64,000 bases of DNA. Origin: Gordonia oryzae (GTDB lineage Bacteria > Actinomycetota > Actinomycetes > Mycobacteriales > Mycobacteriaceae). This document shows positions 28,829 through 39,400 of this stretch, piece by piece (within the stretch, counting starts at the first letter, position 1; each line of letters begins with the position of its first letter). The translations under genes were made by a program, and so were the position numbers. The notes beneath the pieces are model-generated. The model saw only the letters and a list, made by a program, of their open reading frames with translations. It did not search any database and had not been told where the DNA came from. The stretch spans positions 124,001 to 188,000 of the forward strand of contig NZ_RKMH01000005.1 in assembly GCF_003797185.1 (NCBI RefSeq), read 5' to 3'.

Positions 28829-29536
28829 TCAACGCAACGCCGATGACAGGACCGCGTCGATCTGGGCGGTGAAAAGGTGCTCGGGTACCGAGAACGTCTC
28901 CGCGCCGTATTGACCGAACACCTCCAGTGAGGTCGCCCCGATCACCGCGGCCCACAACAGGGTCCCGGTGACCAGCGCGGCATCGGGTAGGTCGCTGCCG
29001 AACTCGGTGCGGATGGCATCGAGGTCAACCGACAGCGTGGGGGAGACTTCGCAGCCCGGGGTGGCGAGGACGCCCGCGTCGTGTGCGGCGGCGAGTTCGG
29101 CGATGAGCCGTGCGATGACGCGGGTGCCGGAGCTGACGGTACGGTCGGCGGGCGCCGCGTATCCGGGCACGGGGCTGCCGTAGAGGAGTGCCCAGCGTGC
29201 CGGGTTGTCGACGGCCCAGGTCCGGATCGCCTTGGCGGCAGCCATGATCCGGCCGGGATGGTCCTCGGTGTCGATGCGGTCGATGGCGGCGTCAACAGAC
29301 TCCGCGAGATGGGTGTATCCCTCCACGAGCAGTCGGGTGAGCAGTTCGTCGCGACTCGGGACATAGCGGTAGACCGCCGAGGAGACCACGCCGAGTTCCC
29401 GCGCGATCGCGCGCAGTGACAGTCCCGCGGCACCGTGGGTGCTCAGATGTTCCCGACCGAGCCGCAGGATCTCGGTCTCCATGGTCTGCCGGTTCTCGGC
29501 TCGGGTGCGGTGTGCGCGTGTCGTCGGTCCGGGCAT
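28829..29536 (-). CDS. TetR-family transcriptional regulator
   Basis: About 235 aa. The N-terminal helix-turn-helix is typical (LSTHGAAGLSLRAIARELGVVSSAVYRYVPSRDELL), followed by a TetR_C-type ligand domain. The ATG at 29536 (MPGPTTRAHRTRAENR) is chosen because the longer frame would run across the operators. It faces a nitroreductase-type gene across a 106-bp promoter region holding two copies of one dyad, so it very likely represses itself and that gene. The inducer is unknown. Confidence 0.9.
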   Translation of the reverse strand: MPGPTTRAHRTRAENRQTMETEILRLGREHLSTHGAAGLSLRAIARELGVVSSAVYRYVPSRDELLTRLLVEGYTHLAESVDAAIDRIDTEDHPGRIMAAAKAIRTWAVDNPARWALLYGSPVPGYAAPADRTVSSGTRVIARLIAELAAAHDAGVLATPGCEVSPTLSVDLDAIRTEFGSDLPDAALVTGTLLWAAVIGATSLEVFGQYGAETFSVPEHLFTAQIDAVLSSALR

Positions 29537-29557
29537 GGCGACCATCATCGCACAACC

Positions 29558-29572
29558 GAGAGCATTGCTCTT
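29558..29572. promoter_or_regulatory. TetR operator O1
   Basis: GAGAGCATTGCTCTT, a dyad with 6-bp arms (one mismatch) around a 3-nt centre. It matches O2 48 bp away and lies 21 bp upstream of the TetR start. Confidence 0.7.
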
Positions 29573-29605
29573 GTTTTTTGAGCCGGGTGCGCGCATACTC
29601 AAAAC

Positions 29606-29620
29606 GAGAGCGGTGCTCTC
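29606..29620. promoter_or_regulatory. TetR operator O2
   Basis: GAGAGCGGTGCTCTC, a perfect 6-bp inverted repeat with a 3-nt centre, 22 bp before the nitroreductase-like gene. Between O1 and O2 lies a further inverted repeat TTTTGAG/CTCAAAA (29575-29604), probably part of the divergent promoters. Confidence 0.72.
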
Positions 29621-29642
29621 AATTGACGAAAGGTGGCCTCCG

Positions 29643-30086
29643 ATGACCCATTACCTCCCGCCCACGACGACGGATTCCCGAATGAATGCCTTCGTCCGCT
29701 GGCTGACCGACCACGGCTTCTCACTCGCCGGCGCCCAGACCCTGACCGTGATCGGTCGCACCTCCGGTACGCCGCAGAGAATTCCGGTCAATCCGCTCGT
29801 CCTCGACGGCGTCGAGTACCTGGTGGCGGTGCGTGGTGCCACCCAATGGGTCCGCAACGCACGGGTGGCGGGTTCGGGAGAATTGCGTCGTGGCCGGCGC
29901 TCGCGCCGGGTCGCGCTCGTCGAGGTGCCCGCGGCCGACCGGGCCGCAATCATCCGTCGCTACCTCGACAAGTGGGGGTGGGAGGTCGGGCGGTTCCTGC
30001 CGGAAGGGCTTGGGGTGGACGCGACCGAGGCGCAGCTCGCGGAGCATGCCGAACAGATCCCGGTCTTCACCGTCTCTGCCGCCTAG
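29643..30086 (+). CDS. F420-type nitroreductase/quinone reductase family protein (Ddn-like)
   Basis: 147 aa, one split-barrel domain. The motif TVIGRTSGTPQRIPVNPLVLDGVEYLVAVRGATQWVRNARV is characteristic of the deazaflavin (F420)-dependent nitroreductase family that includes M. tuberculosis Ddn. Such enzymes reduce quinones or xenobiotics with F420H2. The ATG follows AAAGGTGG; the frame is open upstream but crosses the operators. The divergent TetR and twin operators suggest substrate-induced expression. Confidence 0.87.
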   Translation: MTHYLPPTTTDSRMNAFVRWLTDHGFSLAGAQTLTVIGRTSGTPQRIPVNPLVLDGVEYLVAVRGATQWVRNARVAGSGELRRGRRSRRVALVEVPAADRAAIIRRYLDKWGWEVGRFLPEGLGVDATEAQLAEHAEQIPVFTVSAA

Positions 30087-30152
30087 TCGCCCGCTGCCAG
30101 GTGTGCCGACGCCGTGACGATCGGTGGGCGGGTCAGGACCTAGTCTGCAAGG

Positions 30153-31661
30153 GTGTCGGAGTCTGCAGGAGTCCCGGGGATCGCCGGTCGGGATGACGCC
30201 ATCGAGCGCAGCGAGCGCGGGGACACCGAGCGTGGGGACACCGAGCGCAGCGCGCGATGGGTGATGCATCTCGACATGGACGCCTTCTTCGCTTCCGTCG
30301 AAGAGCTGACGCGTCCGACCCTGCGGGGCAGGCCGGTGCTGGTTGGGGGGGCCGGTGGGCGGGGAGTGGTCGCGGGCGCGAGCTATATGGCTCGGGCCTT
30401 CGGCGCGTCGTCGGCGATGCCGATGCATCAGGCGCGGCGACTCGTCGGCGCGTCCGCGGTGGTGCTCCCGCCGCGCGGCGCCGTCTATCGGGTTGTCAGT
30501 GAGCGGATCTTCGCGCTGGTCCGCGAGACGGTGGGTGTGATCGAGATGTTGTCCTTCGACGAGGCATTCGCCGAACCCGAGGCGCTTGTCGGATGCACCG
30601 CCGCGCAGGCGTACGCGTTCGCCGCTGATATCCGGCGGCGTATCCGCGACGAGGTGGGCCTGGCCGCGTCGGTGGGATTCGGCTCGGGTAAGCAGATCGC
30701 CAAGATTGCTTCGGGGATGGCTAAGCCCGATGGCGTGATGGTGATCTCGCCCAGTCGTGAGCTGTCATTCCTGCATGCGCTACCGGTCCGGAAACTGTGG
30801 GGGATCGGCCCGGTCTCCGGGGATCGTCTGTCCCGGTTGGGTATCGACACGATCGGCGACCTCGCGGCGTTATCGGACGTCGAGGTCGCCTCCGTGCTCG
30901 GTTCCACCGTCGGTCCGGCGCTGCACCGGCTTGCGCGGGGTGTCGACGATCGGCCGGTCACCGAACGTGCTGCGGCCAAACAGATTTCGGCCGAATCCAC
31001 CTTCGCCACCGACATCGTGTCGATGGCGGGACTGTGGCCGGCGATCGATCGGTCGGCCGCCGACGCGCACCGTCGGCTCATTTCCGACGGGCGTGGTGCC
31101 CGCACCGTCGTGCTCAAACTCAAACGTGCCGACATGTCGGTGCTCACGCGCAGCTTCACGCTGCCCGCGGCCACCAGCGATCTCGACGCACTCACCGCGG
31201 TGGCCCGGCGCCTGGCCCTCGATCCCGAGTCGATCGGGCCGATTCGCCTTGTCGGAGTTGGCTATTCCGGTCTCAGTGACACCGAACAGTATGCGCTGTT
31301 CGATGACGTTATGGCACCGGCCGGGCGGGTGCCCGGCATGTCCACGCACACCTCGGATTCGGTGCCCGATACCCGAGGCATCGCGAGCAGTGGCGGCAGT
31401 GACGTCATCGCGGACGGCACCGGCACCTGGGCCGGCGGCGGTGCAGAGAATGTGGCCACTCGCAACGAGTGGGCGACCGGCAATGATGTGACCCACCGCG
31501 ACCACGGGCACGGCTGGGTGCAGGGTGCCGGGCACGGGGTGGTCACCGTGCGGTTCGAAACCAGGACCAGCGGGCCCGGTCCGGCGCGTACCTTCGCCGC
31601 CGACGACCCCGATCTGCGCCGCGCGGACCCGATCGACAGTCTGGACTGGCCGAACGGGTGA
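30153..31661 (+). CDS. dinB: Y-family DNA polymerase IV (DinX/DinB1 type)
   Basis: 502 aa. Palm residues are seen in [15 protein letters not shown] and LSFDEAF; the little-finger domain follows, with TEQYALFDD, a good QxxLF beta-clamp-binding motif, near residue 385. The gene order ileS-dinX-ansA matches M. tuberculosis, so this is the DinX-type translesion polymerase. Two oddities: an N-terminal leader of charged repeats ([16 protein letters not shown]) encoded by GAGCGCAGCGAGCG-type DNA, and a His/Gly-rich tail region. GTG start; no LexA-like site was seen just upstream. Confidence 0.92.
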   Translation: MSESAGVPGIAGRDDAIERSERGDTERGDTERSARWVMHLDMDAFFASVEELTRPTLRGRPVLVGGAGGRGVVAGASYMARAFGASSAMPMHQARRLVGASAVVLPPRGAVYRVVSERIFALVRETVGVIEMLSFDEAFAEPEALVGCTAAQAYAFAADIRRRIRDEVGLAASVGFGSGKQIAKIASGMAKPDGVMVISPSRELSFLHALPVRKLWGIGPVSGDRLSRLGIDTIGDLAALSDVEVASVLGSTVGPALHRLARGVDDRPVTERAAAKQISAESTFATDIVSMAGLWPAIDRSAADAHRRLISDGRGARTVVLKLKRADMSVLTRSFTLPAATSDLDALTAVARRLALDPESIGPIRLVGVGYSGLSDTEQYALFDDVMAPAGRVPGMSTHTSDSVPDTRGIASSGGSDVIADGTGTWAGGGAENVATRNEWATGNDVTHRDHGHGWVQGAGHGVVTVRFETRTSGPGPARTFAADDPDLRRADPIDSLDWPNG

Positions 31662-31704
31662 GCGTACGGCCTTCAACTGCCCAATCGCCCAATCGGCGGG
31701 TTGC

Positions 31705-32694
31705 TCAGTCGTACCGCGGCTCGGATGCGGAGAAGAAGTCGGCGACCTCGTCGGCGTCGCAGCCGGTGGTGAGCAGCGCCTGCAAAGCCACACGCGCCTG
31801 AGGTGCGCGCAGCCACCGCGAGACGATCGCCCCGGCACGCGCGAGGTCCACCGCGCCACCCCCGCCGCCATAGGTGGCAACCACCGGGCCGTAGGGCACG
31901 CGGGTGGTGACGACCACAGCCACCCCGCGCTGCCGCGCCAGACTGACCTCAGCGGTGATGTCGGGATGGGTATTGCCCGAACCGGTCCCGGCGAGCACAA
32001 TACCTGCGGCGTTCTGCGACACCGAGGCCGCGATGAGTCCCGGTGACACACCCGGATACAGGGTGTAGGCGTCGACGCGCGCCGGACGCCCACCCGGCAG
32101 TGGGCCGGTCAGCAATGGTCGTGGCAACGAATCGTGCACGGAATCGAAGACATCGAGATCGACCGTCGAGACCTTGAACGCCCCACGTGCCGCGGTGATC
32201 CGACCGCCGAGGACGATCTGGACGCCGAGCGAGCGCGAGTCCGGATCGGCGGCATACGCCAACGCCGATGCGATGTTGGCCGGGCCGTCGGCGTGTGGTG
32301 TGTCCGCTGGGCGTTGCGCGCCGGTGAAGACGACCGGACGTGGGTCGGCGGCGACGAGGTCGGCGAGGAAGGCGGTCTCCTCCATCGTGTCAGTGCCATG
32401 GGTCACCACCACCCCGTCGATGTCGGGGTCGGTGAGAGCGTCGGCGATCGCGGTGACCACGCGGAACTGTTCGGTCGGTGTCATCGCCGAACTGTCCACC
32501 GACATCAGATCGACGGGGACGATCTGTGGTTCGAACGCTCCCCCGACGGGCGTCTCGTGCGCGGCTGACTCATCAGCGGTGGTCAGCAGGTCTCCGGCGG
32601 AGAGCACGGGCACCGCGCCGTCGGTTGTGGTGCGGGCCGCGACGGTGCCGCCAGTGGTGATCAGGGCGATGCGTGCGCGCGGCATGGGTGCCAT
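31705..32694 (-). CDS. ansA: L-asparaginase
   Basis: 329 aa. The two threonine sites of the family are intact: LITTGGTVAA (about 11-20) and VVTHGTDTMEET (about 97-108, T101/D102), plus the later STVDLDVFDSV region. It hydrolyses asparagine to aspartate and ammonia. No signal peptide is visible, so it is probably cytoplasmic. Its position after the dinX-like gene matches ansA in M. tuberculosis. It is transcribed toward dinB and divergent from the next lipoprotein gene. Confidence 0.94.
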   Translation of the reverse strand: MAPMPRARIALITTGGTVAARTTTDGAVPVLSAGDLLTTADESAAHETPVGGAFEPQIVPVDLMSVDSSAMTPTEQFRVVTAIADALTDPDIDGVVVTHGTDTMEETAFLADLVAADPRPVVFTGAQRPADTPHADGPANIASALAYAADPDSRSLGVQIVLGGRITAARGAFKVSTVDLDVFDSVHDSLPRPLLTGPLPGGRPARVDAYTLYPGVSPGLIAASVSQNAAGIVLAGTGSGNTHPDITAEVSLARQRGVAVVVTTRVPYGPVVATYGGGGGAVDLARAGAIVSRWLRAPQARVALQALLTTGCDADEVADFFSASEPRYD

Positions 32695-32896
32695 GGGTCA
32701 CAGGTTGCGGGAACCCGCCGCCGGCGTCAACCGTTGCGGTCGTGGTGGTGTCGTGTCCGGCACGCTGGTGCCGTGCGAACGTTTGGCATAGTGGTGTCAC
32801 CGTTGACCCATCCCGACCGGGAGGGAGCAACCGCGACAAGTCGTAAGGATGACCGCGCCGGAAAGGGCGAGGTCGCACAGACAGTGAGGGAGATCG

Positions 32897-33448
32897 TTGA
32901 AGTTTCCGAAGTTCGTGGGTGCCGTCATGATCACGGCCGCGGTGACCGTCAGCGTTGCAGCGTGTAGCAGCGGCGACAGCTCCGACGATATCCCCACCGT
33001 CGCCCAGACCACCACCAGCAGCGCCGCCTCGACCGCCGGCGGCGGGACCAACGTCACCGATGCGAGCAATCCGCCCTCGGTAGCGACCCTGAACCAGATG
33101 CTGCAGACCGCACTCGACCCGAATGTGCCGAACGCGCAAAAGACCCAGCTGGTGCAGAACTCGCAGAAGGACCCGTCGATCTTTAACCGGCTGGTCAAGC
33201 TGAAGAGCGATAATCCCGGAGCCAGCTACCAGATCCGGGGTCCGGTGACCACCGATGGGCCGAATCGCGCGAGCGTCCGCGTTCAGGTCAAACTTCCCGA
33301 TCAGCAACCGCAGGACATCGATGCGCAGATCGTCTACGACGGCGGCCGATGGAAGCTGGCCAGCAGCTTCGTCTGCCCGCTGATCACCAGCAACGGAGTG
33401 ACGACGCCGATGTGCCCGTCGTCGACCAGCACCCGCCCGTCGAGCTGA
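32897..33448 (+). CDS. Lipoprotein, Mtb12-like domain
   Basis: 183 aa. A lipoprotein signal peptide (KFPKFVGAVMITAAVTVSVAAC, lipobox VAAC) leads into a Ser/Thr-rich spacer and a domain of about 110 residues (SVATLNQMLQTALDPNVPNAQKTQLVQNS..., VYDGGRWKLASSFVC) resembling the small secreted Mtb12/CFP-2 antigens. A Cys pair near the end (FVCPL...PMCP) may form a disulfide. TTG start with GAGGGAG upstream. Exact role unknown. A strong bidirectional hairpin follows. Confidence 0.78.
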   Translation: MKFPKFVGAVMITAAVTVSVAACSSGDSSDDIPTVAQTTTSSAASTAGGGTNVTDASNPPSVATLNQMLQTALDPNVPNAQKTQLVQNSQKDPSIFNRLVKLKSDNPGASYQIRGPVTTDGPNRASVRVQVKLPDQQPQDIDAQIVYDGGRWKLASSFVCPLITSNGVTTPMCPSSTSTRPSS

Positions 33449-33465
33449 TCGAGCATCCGATAATG

Positions 33466-33506
33466 ACACCGCAGGGCCCGACTCTACGAGTCGGGCCCTG
33501 CGGTGT
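33466..33506. terminator. Bidirectional terminator hairpin
   Basis: A perfect 18-bp stem (ACACCGCAGGGCCCGACT and complement) with loop CTACG, followed by TTT on the plus strand. It lies between two convergent lipoprotein genes and probably ends both transcripts. Confidence 0.85.
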
Positions 33507-33542
33507 TTGCGATGATGTCGGGTGCATATGCGGCCCGACAGG

Positions 33543-34556
33543 TCACCTCCAGTGCACGCTGAACCCGATGCGTTGCAGTAGTGGCTGGTCGGGGTCGGCG
33601 CCGACCAGTTCTCGCGCACCGCTGTAGTCGGCATGCCCGCCGACGGGCAATCCTCGGGTGAGGTCGACGGTGATCGCCCCGGACCCGGAATAGGAATACC
33701 GGGCGATCGTCAGCGTGGTGTTGCCGCCGGGGATCGCGAACACCGAGTTGATCGGTGACTCCTCGGCGGTGAAGGAGATGGTCAGGCGAGTGCCGTTCCA
33801 CGCGTCCAGCCGCGCCTGGATCGTCTGCGTCACCGTTGCGGCACCGACGACGGTGCGTTCGCTACGCCACGTCGCGCCCACACCGATCGCGTCGGTGGGT
33901 AGCACGATCGAATCCTGCAGCGTCTGCACGAGCGACTGTTCGAGCGCACGACGTGCGGGAGCCGACGACGCGTCGGTCGGCCGCAGACGTAGCGACATCG
34001 GGCTCAGCGCCGGTCCGAGGGCGATTCCGCCGATGCTGCCCTTCGCCTTGGCGAGCTGGTCGGTCAGTTCGGGCTGCGTCGAGGTCGGTGTTCCGAGGAC
34101 GAGGTGCAGTTCGGAGGTTGTCGTGCAGCCGAACCGTGCGGTCAGCGGGGTGGTGACTTCCTGGGTGGTCTGCGCGGTGGTGGAGACCTCGCTCGAGGTG
34201 GTCGACAGCGTCACCTGCTGTGCCGAACCGACGTCGGGTGCGGGTGTGGCGACGCGGGTGGGTGCCGCGCCGGGGGAGATGAGCGTGACAGTCGCGGTCG
34301 GGATCGGGATCGGTGTGGTCTGCGTCAGACCGATTCCGGGGTCGGTGGCGCATGCCCCGGTCGGGGTCGGCGGTTGCGACGACGCTGCTGTATCGCTGAC
34401 GGAGCCACAGGCGCTCACCGCGAGGGCGCCGGTGAGGACGGTCGCCCAGACCGTGGCAGTGGACCTGCGTGACGGGCGGCGCCTGCGCCGGATCGTGCGT
34501 GCGGCGATCCTGGACGATGCGGGCGTGGGGGGCACGGCAGTCAGCGTATTGCACAC
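33543..34556 (-). CDS. Lipoprotein of unknown function
   Basis: 337 aa. A basic N-terminus ([13 protein letters not shown], Tat-like only in charge) and hydrophobic stretch end at a lipobox, LAVSACGS (about residues 45-52). About 70 residues of Thr/Pro-rich spacer follow. The folded part has two Cys and a beta-rich look ([27 protein letters not shown]). I do not recognise the family. It is divergent from lspA, which processes such lipoproteins, with less than 20 bp between starts. Confidence 0.7.
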   Translation of the reverse strand: MCNTLTAVPPTPASSRIAARTIRRRRRPSRRSTATVWATVLTGALAVSACGSVSDTAASSQPPTPTGACATDPGIGLTQTTPIPIPTATVTLISPGAAPTRVATPAPDVGSAQQVTLSTTSSEVSTTAQTTQEVTTPLTARFGCTTTSELHLVLGTPTSTQPELTDQLAKAKGSIGGIALGPALSPMSLRLRPTDASSAPARRALEQSLVQTLQDSIVLPTDAIGVGATWRSERTVVGAATVTQTIQARLDAWNGTRLTISFTAEESPINSVFAIPGGNTTLTIARYSYSGSGAITVDLTRGLPVGGHADYSGARELVGADPDQPLLQRIGFSVHWR

Positions 34557-34574
34557 GTCAGGGATGATGGACGG

Positions 34575-35351
34575 GTGGACGACTCAGCGACCAGTGACAC
34601 CACCTCGGGTGCCGGCGAGCAGATGACGACCGCGACGACGGCCCGCCGCACGCATCGCAGCGCGAAGGTACTCGCCGTTCTGGGCGTCATCGCCGGTACC
34701 GTCGTCGCTCTCGATGTCATCACCAAAACCCTTGTAGTGGACCTGATCACACCGGGCGAGCCGGTGCGGATCATCGGCGACACGGTGACCCTGCGCCTGG
34801 TGCGCAACAGCGGCGCGGCCTTCTCGACGGCGACCGGTTACACGTGGGTTCTCACGTTGATCGCCCTGGCGGTGGTGGCCGTCATCATCCGTTATGCCGG
34901 CCGCCTCCGATCGGGCTGGTGGATTCTCGGTCTGGGGCTGGTTCTCGGTGGGGCACTGGGCAATCTGATCGACCGGATCTTCCGGGCGCCGGGCCCGCTG
35001 CGCGGGCGTGTCGTCGATTTCGTGTCGGTGGGCTGGTGGCCGGTGTTCAACGTTGCGGACTCGGCGGTCGTCTGCGGGGCGGTGCTGTTGGTGATCCTGT
35101 CGCTGCTCGGATTCGACCACGACGGCACCCGCTCGGGCTGGGCGGCCCGCAACGACCCGGACCCCGACGAGCAGCCGTCGGAGGCCGATCCCGGGGCCAT
35201 CGATGCCGGCGCGGTCGACGCACGCGCGGATACCGGGATCAACAAGAGCACCGGGACCACCACGGGCACCGGGACCACCACGGGCACCGGGACCACCACG
35301 GGCACCGGGACCACCACGGGCACCGAGACCGGAAGGAACGCCGATGCGTGA
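34575..35351 (+). CDS. lspA: Lipoprotein signal peptidase
   Basis: 258 aa, longer than the usual 160-200. Four membrane helices carry the aspartic-peptidase motifs [23 protein letters not shown] and [11 protein letters not shown]. It cleaves prolipoproteins after diacylglyceryl transfer. Excess length is an N-terminal tail of about 25 residues and an acidic C-terminal tail ending in a Thr/Gly repeat (TGTTTG, four units) encoded by an 18-bp tandem DNA repeat. GTG start; its last codons overlap the rluD start. Confidence 0.95.
   Translation: MDDSATSDTTSGAGEQMTTATTARRTHRSAKVLAVLGVIAGTVVALDVITKTLVVDLITPGEPVRIIGDTVTLRLVRNSGAAFSTATGYTWVLTLIALAVVAVIIRYAGRLRSGWWILGLGLVLGGALGNLIDRIFRAPGPLRGRVVDFVSVGWWPVFNVADSAVVCGAVLLVILSLLGFDHDGTRSGWAARNDPDPDEQPSEADPGAIDAGAVDARADTGINKSTGTTTGTGTTTGTGTTTGTGTTTGTETGRNADA
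35249..35320 (+). repeat. 18-bp tandem repeat, 4 copies, in the lspA 3' end
   Basis: CACCGGGACCACCACGGG repeats exactly at 35249, 35267, 35285 and 35303, in frame, encoding TGTTTG units. Copy number would be expected to vary between strains. Confidence 0.92.
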
Positions 35352-36270
35352 GTCGCGCGCGATGCCCATTCCCGACGGTCTCGATGGGATGCGGGCCGAT
35401 GCCGGGGTGGCGCGGCTGCTGGGCCTGTCGCGCACGGTCGTGGGCCGGCTCGCCGACGACGGCGAGATCTCGGTCGATGGCGTCGCGGTCGGCAAGTCTC
35501 ACAAACTGGTCGCCGGCGGTTGGCTCGATGTCCTGCTGCCCGCGCCGACAGAGCCGCTGCGGGTCGAGCCCACACCGGTGGCGGACCTCTCGGTCGTCTA
35601 TCACGACTCCGACATCATCGTCGTCGACAAACCGGTCGGGGTCGCTGCACATCCCTCGGTGGGCTGGAGCGGACCGACCGTCGTCGGTGCGCTGGCCGCC
35701 GCGGGCTATCGGATCTCCACCTCGGGTGCTTCCGAGCGGCAGGGCATCGTGTCCCGGCTCGACGTCGGGACCTCCGGACTGATGGTGGTAGCGGTCTCCG
35801 AGCGTGCGTATTCGTTGCTCAAGCGCGCCTTCCGGGACCGCGAGGTCGTCAAGGGGTATCACGCGCTGGTGCAGGGACATCTCGATCCGGCCGGGGGGAC
35901 CATCGACGCCCCGATCGGCCGCCATCGCGGCAACGACTGGAAGTTCGCGGTCACCGCGGGTGGCAAGCCGAGCATCACCCACTACGACACCCTCGAGATG
36001 TTCGCGGCGGCGTCACTACTCGACATCCATCTCGAGACCGGCCGCACCCATCAGATCCGGGTGCACTTCTCGGCACTGCACCATCCGTGTTGCGGTGATC
36101 TCACCTACGGGGCCGACCCGGTGCTCGCGTCACGTCTGGGTCTCGAGCGTCAGTGGCTGCACGCGCGGTCGCTGGGATTCGCCCACCCCGCCGACGGTCG
36201 TCATGTCGAATACACCAGCCCGTATCCGAAGGATCTGCAGCACGCGCTCGACGTTCTTCGCGAGGGCTGA
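35344..36270 (+). CDS. rluD: RluA-family 23S rRNA pseudouridine synthase (RluD-like)
   Basis: 308 aa. An N-terminal S4-like domain ([28 protein letters not shown]) precedes the catalytic domain with [13 protein letters not shown] holding the nucleophilic Asp, and [13 protein letters not shown] near the end. These enzymes isomerise uridines in 23S rRNA; RluD modifies helix 69. Next to lspA as in M. tuberculosis. ATG 35344 has GGAAGGA upstream and overlaps the lspA stop by 8 nt; the longer frame from 35203 lies inside lspA. Confidence 0.93.
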   Translation: MRESRAMPIPDGLDGMRADAGVARLLGLSRTVVGRLADDGEISVDGVAVGKSHKLVAGGWLDVLLPAPTEPLRVEPTPVADLSVVYHDSDIIVVDKPVGVAAHPSVGWSGPTVVGALAAAGYRISTSGASERQGIVSRLDVGTSGLMVVAVSERAYSLLKRAFRDREVVKGYHALVQGHLDPAGGTIDAPIGRHRGNDWKFAVTAGGKPSITHYDTLEMFAAASLLDIHLETGRTHQIRVHFSALHHPCCGDLTYGADPVLASRLGLERQWLHARSLGFAHPADGRHVEYTSPYPKDLQHALDVLREG

Positions 36271-36453
36271 GGCGCCCCGGACCGGCGGCCGCCCGACACG
36301 CCGGGCGTGACACACCGACGCCGACACTCTGCGTAGGTGCCTCACCTGCCACAGCTTTCCCGCGGCGGCGTGCCCGGGCGTGGCTGTCGGTTGCAGCGCC
36401 TAGAGTTGGTGACGCCCTATCCGAAAGACTCGCACCAGAGGTGAGAAGCGTCC

Positions 36454-39400
36454 GTGGCAGACTCGTTTGTTCACCTGCACAACCACACCGAGTACTCGAT
36501 GCTCGACGGCGCGGCGAAGGTGTCGCCGCTATTCGCCGAGGCCAAGCGCCTGGGAATGACCGCGATCGGTATGACCGACCACGGCAACATGTTCGGTGCC
36601 AGCGAGTTCTACAACACCGCGGTGAAGAACGACATCACCCCCATCATCGGCATCGAGGCCTACATCGCCCCGGAGTCGCGCTTCACCACCAGCCGCATTC
36701 TGTGGGGTACTCGCGACCAGAAGGACGACGACGTCTCCGGCTCGGGTGCCTACACCCACATGACGATGGTCGCCGAGAACGCCACGGGACTGCGCAACCT
36801 GTTCACGCTCTCGTCGTTGGCGTCGATCGAGGGGCAGTTGGGCAAGTGGGCACGCATGGACGCCGAGATCATCGCCGCGCATGCCGAGGGGATCATCGCC
36901 ACCACCGGCTGCCCGTCGGGCGAGGTGCAGACGCGGTTGCGGCTCGGTCACGAGCGTGAAGCACTCGAGGCGGCTGCGAAATGGCAGGAGATCTTCGGCA
37001 AGGAGAACTTCTATCTCGAACTGATGGAGCACGGCCTCGAGATCGAGCGCCGGGTCCGCGACGGACTGCTCGAGATCGGTCGAAAGCTCGGCATCAAACC
37101 CATCGTCACCAACGATTGCCATTACGTCACCAAGGAGCACGCCGCCGCGCACGAGGCGCTGCTGTGCGTGCAGACCGGCAAGACCCTGTCCGATCCCACC
37201 CGCTTCAAGTTCGACGGTGACGGCTACTACCTGAAGTCGGCCGCGGAGATGCGGGAGCAGTGGGATTCGGTTGTGCCCGGTGCTTGCGACAACACCCTGG
37301 AGATCGGCGAGCGGGTGCAGAGTTACGCCGACGTCTTCACCCACCGCGACCGGATGCCGGTCTTCCCGGTGCCCGAGGGGGATTCCCAGGAAACCTGGTT
37401 GCGCAAGGAGGTGGCCAAGGGCCTCAAAGAACGTCGCTTCCCCGACTCCGAGGTGCCCGCGAAGTACCAGGAGCGCGCGAACTACGAACTCGACGTCATC
37501 ATCCAGATGGGGTTTCCGGCCTACTTCCTGGTGGTCGGCGACCTCATCCGGCACGCGCAAGAGGTCGGTATCCGCGTCGGCCCGGGCCGCGGGTCGGCGG
37601 CCGGCTCACTGGTCGCGTGGGCGTTGGGCATCACCAACATCGACCCGATCCCGCATGGACTGCTTTTCGAGCGATTCCTGAATCCCGAGCGCGTGTCGAT
37701 GCCCGATATCGACATCGACTTCGACGACCGCCGGCGCGGTGAGATGGTGCGCTACGCCACCGAACGATGGGGCAGCGACAAGGTCGCCCAGGTCATCACG
37801 TTCGGCACGATCAAGACCAAGGCCGCGATCAAGGACTCGGCCAGAGTCCAGTTCGGCCAGCCCGGCTTCGCGATCGCCGACCGCATCACCAAGGCCCTCC
37901 CGCCGCCCATCATGGCCAAGGACATCCCGGTATGGGGGATTACCAACCCCGAGCACGAGCGATTCGGCGAGGCCACCGAGGTGCGCACTCTCATCGAGAC
38001 TGACCCCGACGTCAAGAAGATCTACGACACCGCGCTCGGCCTCGAGGGGCTGATCCGCAATGCCGGTGTCCACGCCTGCGCGGTGATCATGTCCTCGGAG
38101 CCGCTCACCGACGCAATCCCGGTGTGGAAGCGCGCCCAGGACGGCGCGATCATCACCGGTTGGGACTATCCCTCGTGCGAGGCGATCGGCCTGTTGAAGA
38201 TGGATTTCCTGGGACTGCGTAATCTCACCGTCATCGGTGACGCCCTGGAGAACATCAAGCTCAACCGTGGGATCGACCTCGATCTCGACAAGCTCCCACT
38301 CGAGGACCCGAAGACCTACGAGCTCCTTGCCCGTGGCGACACGCTCGGCGTGTTCCAGCTCGACGGCGCGGCCATGCGCGAACTACTGAAGATGATGCAG
38401 CCGACCGGTTTCGAGGACATCGTCGCCGTCCTCGCCCTGTATCGCCCGGGCCCGATGGGCGTCAACGCGCACACGGACTACGCCAAGCGCAAGAACGGTG
38501 TGCAGCAGATCCGGCCGATCCACCCCGAACTCGAGGAACCGCTCAAGGAGATCCTCTCCGAGACCTATGGCCTCATCGTCTATCAAGAGCAGATCATGCA
38601 GATCGCGCAGAAGGTCGCCGGCTACTCACTCGGCCAAGCAGACCTGCTCCGACGCGCGATGGGAAAGAAGAAGAAGGAGATCCTCGACGAGGCCTACGAC
38701 GGCTTCGCCGAGGGCATGCGCAACAACGGGTTCTCGCAGGCGGCGATCACCGCCCTGTGGGACACGGTGTTGCCGTTCGCCGGATACGCGTTCAACAAAT
38801 CGCACGCGGCGGGCTACGGCCTGGTCTCCTTCTGGACCGCCTACCTCAAGGCCAACTATCCCGCCGAGTATATGGCCGGTCTGCTCACCTCGGTCGGCGA
38901 CGACAAGGACAAGGCCGCGATCTACCTGGCCGATTGCCGCAAGCTGGGCATCACCGTGTTGCCGCCCGACGTCAACGAGTCGCAGCGCAACTTCGCCGCC
39001 GTCGGCACCGACATCCGCTTCGGCCTGGCCGCGATCCGCAACGTCGGTTCCGGGGTAGTGGGTTCGATCCTCGAGGCCCGGGAGTCGAAGGGGAAGTTCG
39101 TGAACTTCTCCGACTACCTCAACAAGATCGACGTCACCGCCTGCAACAAGAAGGTCACTGAGTCGCTGATCAAGGCTGGCGCCTTCGACTCTCTCGGCCA
39201 TCCGCGCAAGGGTCTGTTCTTGATCCACGCCGAGGCTGTCGAATCGGTGATCGGCACCAAGAAGGCCGAAGCGATCGGGCAGTTCGATCTGTTCGGTGGT
39301 GGCGACGAGTCGGCCGACGACAGTCTCGCCGAGGTGTTCGCGGTGCCCGTGCCCGACCAGGAGTGGGATACCAAACACAAGCTCACCCTGGAACGAGAGA

